Assembly: GCA_028356795.1 (NCBI GenBank)
Contig: JAOMVH010000001.1
Span: forward strand, 24,827 to 88,826
Reading direction: 5' to 3'
From: Aliiglaciecola sp.
Lineage (GTDB): Bacteria; Pseudomonadota; Gammaproteobacteria; Enterobacterales; Alteromonadaceae
Length of the DNA: 64,000 nt
This document shows, in pieces, positions 18,922-28,337 of this stretch (positions are counted from its first letter, which is position 1; every line of letters begins with the position of its first letter). A program made the translations under genes and the position numbers. The notes beneath the pieces were generated by a model that did not search any database, was not told the origin of the DNA, and saw nothing but the letters and a program-made list of their open reading frames with translations.

Positions 18922-21900
18922 TTATTCAGACAAAATCACAGCGTTGTCGACACGATAAATTGCGCCACCACCTGTTGCCCATGCTGGGAATATCATCACA
19001 ACATCAATTGCACTTATGTCTAGTCCGGCATCAGATAATGCTAGCAAATCGAAGGTATAGGTTTGCCATTGACCAACAACTGGGTCTTGACCTTCATTGC
19101 TGGTGTTAAGGTTCACTTCTGCAAACGACGTGTTGCCATCTGCTTCTATTTTTAACAACCAATCTGTATCACCACCTGAAGGAGCCGCTACCATTTTCAT
19201 TTCAAATTGTAGCTTACCTGTTGTTAAGTAGGCCGACGCGTCAAATGGTGTGCCATCGTCACGACTATAGAAACCCAGTACCGTGCCATTGTTATCTAAG
19301 ATTTGGAATTCAGCGGTTGCGCCATGGTCCGCATCATCTGCTTCAACCGTTGGCGTCGTTCCACCGCAACAATCCCATAATGGCCACCCTGTGTTCACCT
19401 CATCTTTAAAGAAGGCTAGCACTTCATTTGAACCTGCATCTGGCGTATCTGAACCCGGGTTACCAATAATGAGGTTATCTACACGGTAGATTGCACCTTC
19501 ACCGGTTTGCCATGCTGGGAATATCATGATGACGTCAATGGCACTGATATCTAATCCTGCATCAGACAAGGCTGACAGACTAAATGTATAGGTTTGCCAT
19601 TCGCCAGTAACTGGGTCCAAACCTTCAGTACTGGTATTTAACGCAACTTCTGCAAACGATGTGTTGTTATCCGCTTCTACCTTTAACAACCAGGTTGTAT
19701 CAGCAGTAGGCGGGCTAACCACTTTCATTTCGAAGCTTAATGAACCGCTTGTTAATAGTGCAGATGCATCAAATGGTGTGCCTTCCTCTGGTAGGCGGCT
19801 GTTAAAACCAAGTACCGTACCGTTGTTATCTAGTATTTGGAATTCAGCAACTGCGCCGTGATCAGCATCATCTGTTTCAACCGTTGGTGTTGTGCCGCCA
19901 CAACAATCCCACAATGGCCAGTTACCACTTGCTGCATCAGCAAATACCACTTCACGAGGTCCTGTTGGTCCGTTTGTCGCGTTTGGATTGTAGATTTTTG
20001 CGTTATCAACACGATAGATTGCACCTTCACCGGTTTGCCATGCTGGGAATATCATGATGACGTCAATGGCACTGATATCCAAACCTGCATCTGCTAAATC
20101 AGATAGCGAGAATGTATAGGTTTGCCATTCGCCAGTCACAGGATCCAAACCTTGAGTACTGGTATTTAAGGCGACTTCTGCAAACGATGTATTGTTGTCA
20201 GCTTCTACTTTTAACAGCCAAGTCGTATCAGCCGTCGGTGGACTAACCACTTTCATCTCAAATTCAAGCACACCCACTGTTAGCAGTGCTGAGGCATCAA
20301 ACGGTGCTACCTCGCCGGGTAAGCGGCTGTTAAAACCAAGTACGGTACCGTTATTATCGAGAATTGAGAACTCTGCTACCACACCGTGTTCAGCATCATC
20401 CATTTCCTCTGTTGGTGTTGTACCACCACAGCAGTCCCATAAAGGCCAATCTAAATTAGTTTGATCTTCAAAAATTACTAATTCAGGGAATGTTTGGGCA
20501 CCCGGTTCAGCAATGGTTAGGTTATCAACGCGATAGATTGCGCCTTCGCCTGTTTGCCATGCTGGGAATATCATAATAACGTCAATGGCACTTACGTCTA
20601 AACCTGCGTCGGATAATGTCTGTAGCGGGAAGGTGTAAGTTTGCCACTCGCCAACTGCTGGGGCTGCACCTTCTAAGCTTGTATTCAAAGCGACTTCTGC
20701 AAATGACGTGTTGTTGTCACCTTCTACTTTCATCAGCCACGTTGTAGGGGTAGTCGTATCAGCAACAACCTTCATTTCAAAGGACAAGTTACCCGTGGTT
20801 AACATCGCTGAGGCATTGAAAGGCACACCGCCTTCTGATACATCCGGGCGACTGTTAAATCCTAATACCGTACCGTTGTTATCCAAAATTTGGAATTCAG
20901 CCACTGCACCATGTTGTGCATCGTCTGTCACAACTGCTGGAGTTGTACCACCACAGCAATCCCAAAGTTTCCAAAGCGGGTTTTCCGCGTCAGAGAAGAT
21001 GGTGATTGGAACGGCAACATCTGGCGTTGGTGGAGTAGGAGCAGGTGCTTTACCCTCTACTAAGGTGTCTTCGTCTTTGTAGCCAGCACGAATGGTTTCA
21101 CAGCCTGCGCCTGTTAGTGGGTCAGCGGCACACTCGTAGACACGAACGTAATCTACTACCATGCTTTGACCTTCACCGGCGAAAGCGGTCTCATCAATAC
21201 CAAGATTATTGACATTTTCAGGCCAGTTTCCGCCTACTGCAACATTCAAGATGATATGAAAGTCTTGGTCAAATGGAGAAGCATCCCAGAAGGTTTGTTG
21301 TTCACCGGTGGCAATATCAAAATATTCAGCGAACCAACCACGATGTTTCAGACCAACTGCTTCGCCTTTACTGTTGAAACGGACTTCAGAAGCCATTTGA
21401 GTTGCATACAAATAACCATCCATATACCAACGAATTTCACCTTCTTGCCATTCTATCGCGTAAGTGTGGAATCCATCAGCAGGATTAGATGCTGGCGTAT
21501 ATGCTTGACCTGAGCTTTCATTGTTAGGAAAGTCGCGACCGTAGTGCAAGGTGCCGTAAATGTTGGTTTCTTCTACGCCAGCATCATTAAGGGTTTTAAG
21601 GTTAACTGACTCGAAAATATCGATTTCACCTGATTTTGGCCAACCGCCATATACTTCGTCAGTTGGTAACATCCAAAATGCCGGCCAAGAACCTTGACCA
21701 GCGGGCATTTTAGCGCGCATTTCAAAACGACCGTATTTCCAGTCGCCTTTGTTCTTAGTGACCATTCGAGCTGAAGAGTAGGGTAATTGAGCATCTACTG
21801 CAGCTTTAGCAACAATATTTAGCATACCGTCGGCTACAAACGAGTTTTCAGCAGAATCTGTATAACACTGCTTCTCCTGATTGCCACCGCCAGCACAATC

Positions 21901-22113
21901 GACTTCGTGTGTCCACTTGGCCGAGTCAATGCTTGTACCTTCAAACTCATCGTTCCATACCATTACCCAATCAGACACTGGGGCTGAGGTATCAACTGCC
22001 TTAATGTCGGTACTTGTGTCTGAACCGCCACATCCCGCCAGTGTGAGTGCCAATATGGCGCTCGCTGACAGAGACAGATTGCGCGTCGTGTGCTTAACGC
22101 TTTTAATTCTCAT
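18922..22113 (-). CDS. GH16 endo-beta-1,3-glucanase (laminarinase) lipoprotein with four tandem C-terminal modules
   Basis: Lipobox LTLAGC; GH16 motif SGEIDIFESVN; four repeats carrying (L)WDCCGGTTP...LDNNGTVLGF. Confidence 0.93.
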   Translation of the reverse strand: MRIKSVKHTTRNLSLSASAILALTLAGCGGSDTSTDIKAVDTSAPVSDWVMVWNDEFEGTSIDSAKWTHEVDCAGGGNQEKQCYTDSAENSFVADGMLNIVAKAAVDAQLPYSSARMVTKNKGDWKYGRFEMRAKMPAGQGSWPAFWMLPTDEVYGGWPKSGEIDIFESVNLKTLNDAGVEETNIYGTLHYGRDFPNNESSGQAYTPASNPADGFHTYAIEWQEGEIRWYMDGYLYATQMASEVRFNSKGEAVGLKHRGWFAEYFDIATGEQQTFWDASPFDQDFHIILNVAVGGNWPENVNNLGIDETAFAGEGQSMVVDYVRVYECAADPLTGAGCETIRAGYKDEDTLVEGKAPAPTPPTPDVAVPITIFSDAENPLWKLWDCCGGTTPAVVTDDAQHGAVAEFQILDNNGTVLGFNSRPDVSEGGVPFNASAMLTTGNLSFEMKVVADTTTPTTWLMKVEGDNNTSFAEVALNTSLEGAAPAVGEWQTYTFPLQTLSDAGLDVSAIDVIMIFPAWQTGEGAIYRVDNLTIAEPGAQTFPELVIFEDQTNLDWPLWDCCGGTTPTEEMDDAEHGVVAEFSILDNNGTVLGFNSRLPGEVAPFDASALLTVGVLEFEMKVVSPPTADTTWLLKVEADNNTSFAEVALNTSTQGLDPVTGEWQTYTFSLSDLADAGLDISAIDVIMIFPAWQTGEGAIYRVDNAKIYNPNATNGPTGPREVVFADAASGNWPLWDCCGGTTPTVETDDADHGAVAEFQILDNNGTVLGFNSRLPEEGTPFDASALLTSGSLSFEMKVVSPPTADTTWLLKVEADNNTSFAEVALNTSTEGLDPVTGEWQTYTFSLSALSDAGLDISAIDVIMIFPAWQTGEGAIYRVDNLIIGNPGSDTPDAGSNEVLAFFKDEVNTGWPLWDCCGGTTPTVEADDADHGATAEFQILDNNGTVLGFYSRDDGTPFDASAYLTTGKLQFEMKMVAAPSGGDTDWLLKIEADGNTSFAEVNLNTSNEGQDPVVGQWQTYTFDLLALSDAGLDISAIDVVMIFPAWATGGGAIYRVDNAVILSE
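18925..21015 (-). repeat. Four tandem ~530-bp repeats encoding WDCCGG modules
   Basis: Module approximate limits (plus coordinates): 20520-21015, 19995-20485, 19460-19958, 18925-19425; long stretches near-identical at nucleotide level. Confidence 0.9.
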
Positions 22114-22215
22114 TGTGTTCTCCGAAAAACAAAATCTAAGTGACTTTGACTGACCTTTGACTTAATGCTTCTACGTTATTAAATCGCAGTGAATCAAAAA
22201 ATACTCCGGCCAGAT

Positions 22216-22256
22216 GTTAACTGCCTGTTTTAATGTGTAACACAAACGTTAACTGC
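22216..22256. promoter_or_regulatory. Candidate operator: two GTTAACTGC direct repeats 32 bp apart flanking GTGTAACAC
   Basis: GTTAACTGC at 22216-22224 and 22248-22256, GTGTAACAC at 22235-22243, in the divergent GH16/GH16 intergenic region. Confidence 0.4.
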
Positions 22257-22516
22257 TTCAACATTAAATACGGTAAGACGGGACTAGCAAAGGATGGAAC
22301 GGACATTATGTCCAGTTGGACGTGTTTTTCGTTAATGAAGCCGTCTTTTTTTTACCACTATATTCGCTTGAATCTTCGCCAAGTGCACGGTTGGCCCACG
22401 TTGACGCAGCATCAGTCCGTTTGAGCTTATTTGCGTTGCGTGATAATCAACTTTGCATAGAGTTACCGTCAATATTGTCGAAAAATGAACAATTATAGAT
22501 AGGTGGTGACGTTAAA

Positions 22517-23905
22517 ATGGCAATGTCAAAACGTATAGATAGAACGTTTTTTATCATTCTATTAACATTTTTAGTGTTTGGATGTTCCAAGCAAAATGCT
22601 GGGAGGAATGTTCAAACCGTTGGGGTTGAGAAGGTAATCGAATCAACCTTTAATGGTGACTATCAGCAGAATATTGCGGTAGCTATCAATATTGGTGGAC
22701 CTGAATATACAGGATTTGACGGTATTCAATACGCCGCAGATACCCTGCAACTTGATGCGCCTAAATTGCAATCTGGAACGATTAAAGGTTCTCAAGATCC
22801 AACTTTGTATCAAAGTTACCGTGTCGGCAATATGAAAATACCCTTGCCGGTTGAAAATGGCACTTACGATATAACATTCAAATTTGCCGAGCCAGACGAG
22901 GTACCGGTTGGTGGTCGTCTTATTGATGTATATGCGCAACAACAATTGTTGCTCAAGGACGTGGATATAAGAAAGGCTCGAGACGGTAATATTTTATCTT
23001 CCTTAGATAAGACAGTGACTGGTATCGAGGTCAGCAACGGAGTCTTGGAGTTATCGTTGCAAGGAAAGTCACAACTGGCTGTTTTGCATGCTTTGATTGT
23101 CAGAAAAAGTGGCATTGATACTCAAGCATCCTGGCAGTTGGTTTGGCAAGACGAATTTGATTATCAAGGTGCGCCAGATCCTGAAAAATGGCGTTTTGAT
23201 GTGTGGCCAGCTCGTAAAGTGAATGGCGAGGATCAGGCCTACACACAAAGGCCTAAAAATGTACGTGTCGAGAACGGACACCTAATCATTCAGGGACACA
23301 AAGAAGAGTATGGCAACGCGGAATATACCTCAGGGCGTATTCATACTATGGGGACAAAAGACTTTTTGTTTGGCAAGGTAGAAGTACGAGCCAGAATACC
23401 AGCCGGACAAGGAACATGGGCTGCAATTTGGATGCTGCCCAGTGATCCGTATAAATACTCAACAACCTGCTCTCCAAATGAAGATTGGCAAGGCAGTACG
23501 ACGTGTGATGCCTGGCCTAACTCCGGTGAAATCGACATTATGGAATATGTTGGATATGACCCGACTACCATACACGGCACAGTGCACACTAAAGCCTATT
23601 ATTGGATGAACTGGGAGCAACGTAAGGCCAGTATCGACGTGGATGAAAGTGTCAATCAAGACTTTCAGGTTTATTCCATGGAGTGGGGTCCTGACTACAT
23701 TTCTATCGCCATGAATGGTATCCCTTATTTTTATTATGCTAACCAAAACGAAGGTTGGCGGGCATGGCCCTTTGATCACCCATATCATTTGATCCTTAAT
23801 TTGGCAATCGGTGGGGATTGGGGAAGAGCTGGCGGGCCCATTGATAACAGCATTTTTCCCGTACAAATGGACGTGGATTATGTGCGAATTTATCAACGTA
23901 AATAG
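22517..23905 (+). CDS. GH16 laminarinase lipoprotein with N-terminal malectin-like (CBM57-type) domain
   Basis: Lipobox LVFGC; malectin-like IAVAINIGGPEYTGFDGIQYAAD; GH16 motif SGEIDIMEYVG. Confidence 0.9.
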   Translation: MAMSKRIDRTFFIILLTFLVFGCSKQNAGRNVQTVGVEKVIESTFNGDYQQNIAVAINIGGPEYTGFDGIQYAADTLQLDAPKLQSGTIKGSQDPTLYQSYRVGNMKIPLPVENGTYDITFKFAEPDEVPVGGRLIDVYAQQQLLLKDVDIRKARDGNILSSLDKTVTGIEVSNGVLELSLQGKSQLAVLHALIVRKSGIDTQASWQLVWQDEFDYQGAPDPEKWRFDVWPARKVNGEDQAYTQRPKNVRVENGHLIIQGHKEEYGNAEYTSGRIHTMGTKDFLFGKVEVRARIPAGQGTWAAIWMLPSDPYKYSTTCSPNEDWQGSTTCDAWPNSGEIDIMEYVGYDPTTIHGTVHTKAYYWMNWEQRKASIDVDESVNQDFQVYSMEWGPDYISIAMNGIPYFYYANQNEGWRAWPFDHPYHLILNLAIGGDWGRAGGPIDNSIFPVQMDVDYVRIYQRK

Positions 23906-23974
23906 CGCTATCGATTAACCTGATAGCATTAAATCGATAGATATATTTTTAAAGAACATAAAGCAGTTAATACA

Positions 23975-26900
23975 ATGAACAACATGGCAAGCAAAACGAC
24001 GCAGGGTGAATTTGTCACTCTAAGCGGACAAAAATTTTACAAAATTGAAAATGTAGACGGTATGGCACCGTTTTTTATCAGTCTCATTTCAAGTAGTGAT
24101 CATTGGTTGTTTGCTGCCTCAAATGGTGGTTTAACAGCCGGGCGGGTGTCGCCTGAAACAGCTTTGTTTCCTTATGTCACGGTTGATAAAATCTATGACA
24201 GTGCGCCGCATACAGGTTGCAGAACGATCATTAAACTCGACCACAATGGTGAGTCTGTATGTTGGCAGCCATACAATGAGTTGTTAGAACAAAAATATGA
24301 TGTTCAAAGAAACTTGTATAAGAACGTGCTTGGCAGTCAATTATGCTTTGAAGAAATAAACCACTCGTTGCAACTGGCTTTTCGATACACTTGGGCAACC
24401 AGTGAAGAATATGGTTTTGTACGCCAAGTAGAGGTTCAAAACCTGTCGACTAATCAACGCAGCATTCATCTTGTCGATGGACTCGTCAACCTGTTGCCGG
24501 CTGGCACCCCAAGATTTACCCAAGCGCAATCCAGTAATCTTGTTGATGCGTATAAATTTAATGAAATTGATGAGCAAACAGGGGTGGCACTCTTTACCTT
24601 GTATTCTGGCATTACTGACCGTGCTGAGCCGAGCGAATCATTGCGAGCAAACACGGTTTTTGTTACCGGTGTTGAATACAAAAATCTCCTATTGACTGAC
24701 CGTCAGCTAAAGGGCTTTAAACAAGGTGAAAGCCTCTCTACCGAGCTTGATAGCCGAGGGATACGCGGAGATTATTATGTTCACGCTGAGTTAGAATTAG
24801 CCGGCGAGCAGTCTCAATCATGGCGAATTGTCGCCAACATCGACCAAGACCAATCGCAAATAGTTGAGCTGATGAGCCAGTTGGATGATCCTGACTTGCT
24901 GCACAAGGCCTTGAATGAATCGATTCTAGCTGGCGACGACGCCTTGGCGAAAATCATGGGTTCAAGTGATGGTTTTCAGCAAACTGCAGAGCAAGCGGTG
25001 GATGTGCATCATTATGCCAACACCTTGTTTAACGTATTACGAGGCGGTATTTTCAACGACCAGTACCAAATATCAACGGCTGATTTTGCTGCCACACTAG
25101 CGCATTTCAATAAAGATTTGGCAAAACGCCACCATGACTTTTTAAGCGCGTTACCAGAGATGGAAAATATTCAGCGTCTGCTTGATCAAGTACAGCAACA
25201 AAACGATCAGCAACTTACACGTCTTGCACTTGAGTATTTGCCCATTACCTTTGGACGTCGACATGGCGACCCAAGCCGTCCTTGGAACCAATTTGCGATC
25301 AATTTAAAAGACAAGCAAGGCAATCCTCTGTTGTCCTATCAGGGTAACTGGCGGGATATTTTCCAAAACTGGGAAGCATTGACATTCAGCTACCCTGATT
25401 TTATCGAAAGTGTCATCGCAAAATTTGTGAATGCCTCGACGATGGATGGTTACAACCCTTATCGAATTACCAAAGAGGGGATTGACTGGGAAGTGGAAGA
25501 ACCTGATGACCCGTGGAGCTATATCGGCTACTGGGGTGATCACCAAATTATCTACTTACTGAAGATGCTTGAGTTATCGAAACAGTTCCATCCTGAAAAG
25601 CTGAGCCAGTTGTTGACCGAATCGGTATTTAGTTATGCCAATGTGCCTTATCGGATAACATCGTTTGAAAACACCCTGAAAAATGCCAAAAGTACGGTGA
25701 GTTACGACGAGGCGTCAGCCAGTGAGATTGAAGCGCGCGTAGAACGTATGGGCGCCGATGGAAAAATGGTATTGGATGCCGACGGGAATGTTTATCAGGT
25801 TAATCTACTGGAGAAACTGTTAGTTCCTTTGTTGTCAAAACTGAGCAACTTAGTGGTTGATGGTGGTATTTGGTTAAATACTCAGCGTCCTGAATGGAAC
25901 GATGCGAATAACGCCTTAGTGGGGCAAGGTCTGTCCATGGTGACCTTGTATTATATGCGCCGTTATATTCGCTTCATGCAGTCTTTGATTGCTGATATGG
26001 ATCAGTCAACAGACATGTCCAGTGAAGTCAGTGTATGGTTACAGACTACCCATGGTGCCTTAGCCGAGTTTGCGGCGAGTTTGCAAGCTAACCAAACCGT
26101 TTCTATGCAACAGCGCTATGCACTACTCGACAAATTAGGACGTGCTGGTAGTGAGTACCGACTAACTGTTTACGCTAGTGAAGGCTTTAGTCAAAAAACA
26201 GATCAAGCCATTGATACCGTTAAACAATTATTAGACAGTGCATTGGTTTGTATTGATCGTAGTATTGCGCAGAATCGAGATGATGACGGGCTATATCACG
26301 CTTACAATGTCATTAAACTGGGCTCTGAGACAGTTGAAGTGGGTAATCTTTATCCTATGCTTGAAGGTCAGGTGGCCGCTCTTAGTAGTGGCGCGATAAA
26401 AGGCGAAGAAGCGGTAGAAGTGATTGAGTCACTGTTTGCCTCTGACATCTATCGAGATGATCAACACACCTTTATGTTGTACCCAGATAGACAGCAAACA
26501 CGCTTTCTTAAAAAGAACAGCTTGCCTACTGAAAAAGTCACTGCCATTGGGGTTGTAAAAGACATGTTGGCCGCGTCAGATAATCGAATCATTGGTCAAG
26601 ATAAACGCGGTGTCTATCGTTTCAACGCAGACATTAAAAATGCCGGTGATCTAGAAGATGTTATCGCGCAACTTGCATCAACCTATAGCCCAGCGTTGAA
26701 CAATGATAAAGCGGCTATTTTCGACTTGTATGAAAGCGTATTCGACCATCAATCATTCACCGGTCGTTCGGGCGGAATGTTTGGATTTGAAGGTTTGGGT
26801 AGCATTTATTGGCACATGGTGTCGAAACTATTGCTGGCAGTAAACGAACAGTTTTTTCAAGCCATTCGAGATCAACAATCTGATACTGTCATACGTCGCC

Positions 26901-27427
26901 TTGGCGAACTATATTACCGTATACGATTTGGTATTGGTTTCAATAAAACGCCTCAGGAATATGGCGCGTTTCCTACCGACCCTTATTCCCATACGCCAAA
27001 ACATGCTGGCGCACAGCAACCGGGTATGACAGGACAAGTGAAAGAAGAAGTACTCAGTCGTTTTGCCGAACTCGGTGTGGTAGTTAACAATGGCAAAGTT
27101 TCTTTGTGCACACGTTTGTTGCGCACTCGAGAATTTAGTCTTGAGCCAACCCAGTTACGATATTTAACGGTTAATCAACAGTGGCAGGAAATTCACATCC
27201 CTGCCAATGGAATTGGTTTCACATGGTGCCAAGTGCCGTTTGTCTATGAGTTATCCGATTCAACCTCCGGGAGTATGACCATTAGCTATCAAAATGGCCA
27301 AACAGAGACAGTCGATGGTCTGGAATTGAACACCGAACAAAGTGCTTTGTTGTTTGATCGTTCAGGCGAAATCAGCCAAATTCACGTGTTACTAAACCGC
27401 CAACAGCTTTTTACAGCAGAAGGATAA
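23975..27427 (+). CDS. GH94-clan glycoside phosphorylase, GH149/GH161-like beta-1,3-glucan phosphorylase
   Basis: 1150 aa, no signal peptide; GRRHGDPSRPWNQFAINL, WSYIGYWGDHQIIYLLKMLE, GRSGGMFGFEGLGSIYWHM; adjacent to GH17 and GH16 genes. Assignment between GH149 and GH161 not resolved. Confidence 0.65.
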   Translation: MNNMASKTTQGEFVTLSGQKFYKIENVDGMAPFFISLISSSDHWLFAASNGGLTAGRVSPETALFPYVTVDKIYDSAPHTGCRTIIKLDHNGESVCWQPYNELLEQKYDVQRNLYKNVLGSQLCFEEINHSLQLAFRYTWATSEEYGFVRQVEVQNLSTNQRSIHLVDGLVNLLPAGTPRFTQAQSSNLVDAYKFNEIDEQTGVALFTLYSGITDRAEPSESLRANTVFVTGVEYKNLLLTDRQLKGFKQGESLSTELDSRGIRGDYYVHAELELAGEQSQSWRIVANIDQDQSQIVELMSQLDDPDLLHKALNESILAGDDALAKIMGSSDGFQQTAEQAVDVHHYANTLFNVLRGGIFNDQYQISTADFAATLAHFNKDLAKRHHDFLSALPEMENIQRLLDQVQQQNDQQLTRLALEYLPITFGRRHGDPSRPWNQFAINLKDKQGNPLLSYQGNWRDIFQNWEALTFSYPDFIESVIAKFVNASTMDGYNPYRITKEGIDWEVEEPDDPWSYIGYWGDHQIIYLLKMLELSKQFHPEKLSQLLTESVFSYANVPYRITSFENTLKNAKSTVSYDEASASEIEARVERMGADGKMVLDADGNVYQVNLLEKLLVPLLSKLSNLVVDGGIWLNTQRPEWNDANNALVGQGLSMVTLYYMRRYIRFMQSLIADMDQSTDMSSEVSVWLQTTHGALAEFAASLQANQTVSMQQRYALLDKLGRAGSEYRLTVYASEGFSQKTDQAIDTVKQLLDSALVCIDRSIAQNRDDDGLYHAYNVIKLGSETVEVGNLYPMLEGQVAALSSGAIKGEEAVEVIESLFASDIYRDDQHTFMLYPDRQQTRFLKKNSLPTEKVTAIGVVKDMLAASDNRIIGQDKRGVYRFNADIKNAGDLEDVIAQLASTYSPALNNDKAAIFDLYESVFDHQSFTGRSGGMFGFEGLGSIYWHMVSKLLLAVNEQFFQAIRDQQSDTVIRRLGELYYRIRFGIGFNKTPQEYGAFPTDPYSHTPKHAGAQQPGMTGQVKEEVLSRFAELGVVVNNGKVSLCTRLLRTREFSLEPTQLRYLTVNQQWQEIHIPANGIGFTWCQVPFVYELSDSTSGSMTISYQNGQTETVDGLELNTEQSALLFDRSGEISQIHVLLNRQQLFTAEG

Positions 27428-27434
27428 TGAACCA

Positions 27435-28337
27435 ATGATTCGAGATTATTACCGCAATCGAACACTAGCGAGTGTTGACTTTTCTGCCCTAAGTATTGAG
27501 GAGAAAAAAGCCTTAGTGACGGATCGTTTGAAGCAGAAGGTGCATGGCATTTCATTTAGTCCTTATGTGAAAGGGCAAGGACCAGGTACTCAGGTGACCG
27601 ATTCCTTGATCCGTGAACGTTTATCGATAATTTCTCCTTATGTGGAGTGGATCCGAACGTTTTCCTGCTCTGAGGGGAATGAATTAATACCGGCAATTGC
27701 TGCCGAATCTGGCCTTAAGTCTTTAGTGGGTATATGGCTTGATGACGATCTTGAAAAAAACGAAGAAGAGATTCAAGGTGCGATTAAAGTGGCGCAAGCC
27801 GGTCATGCTGGCATGCTGGCAGTGGGTAATGAAGTCTTGTTACGTGGTGAGTTGTCACCGGACCAGCTAATTGCATACATAAAACGAGTACAAGCTGCCG
27901 CTCCAGGCGTGCCTGTTGGCTATGTCGATGCTTATTTCGAATTTGTCGATTATCCCCAAGTAACTGATGCATGTGATGTCATCTTTGCCAATTGTTATCC
28001 GTTTTGGGAAGGCTACCCCATTGAGCATGCGCTGGTTTATATGAAAGATATGTATCGACGAGCTAAAGATGTTGCCAAAGGTAAACCTGTTATTGTGAGT
28101 GAAACCGGCTGGCCAAATTTAGGCACAGCAGAAAGAGCGGCTATTCCATCTTTTGATAATGCAATTTCTTATTTTCTAAACGCCTATCAATGGGCCGACG
28201 ATGAAGGAATTGATTTATTCTATTTTTCATCTTTTGATGAGGCATGGAAAGTTGAAGATGAAGGAGATGTTGGTGCTTATTGGGGCTTGTGGGACGAGCA
28301 GGGCGAGCCTAAATATGCCAATTTAGATAGCGAATAA
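27435..28337 (+). CDS. GH17 family protein (beta-1,3-glucanase/transglycosylase type), no signal peptide
   Basis: 300 aa; VGNEVLLRGE (acid/base) and VIVSETGWPNLG (nucleophile) GH17 motifs. Confidence 0.87.
   Translation: MIRDYYRNRTLASVDFSALSIEEKKALVTDRLKQKVHGISFSPYVKGQGPGTQVTDSLIRERLSIISPYVEWIRTFSCSEGNELIPAIAAESGLKSLVGIWLDDDLEKNEEEIQGAIKVAQAGHAGMLAVGNEVLLRGELSPDQLIAYIKRVQAAAPGVPVGYVDAYFEFVDYPQVTDACDVIFANCYPFWEGYPIEHALVYMKDMYRRAKDVAKGKPVIVSETGWPNLGTAERAAIPSFDNAISYFLNAYQWADDEGIDLFYFSSFDEAWKVEDEGDVGAYWGLWDEQGEPKYANLDSE

Noticed and set aside
18925-21015. Long repeats as possible mobile element or CRISPR
   Set aside because: Repeats are in-frame protein modules of one GH16 gene; no transposase or terminal repeats.
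20192-21082. Plus-strand ORFs opposite the GH16 modules
   Set aside because: Shadows of the repeat modules; the similar antisense proteins arise from the repeats.
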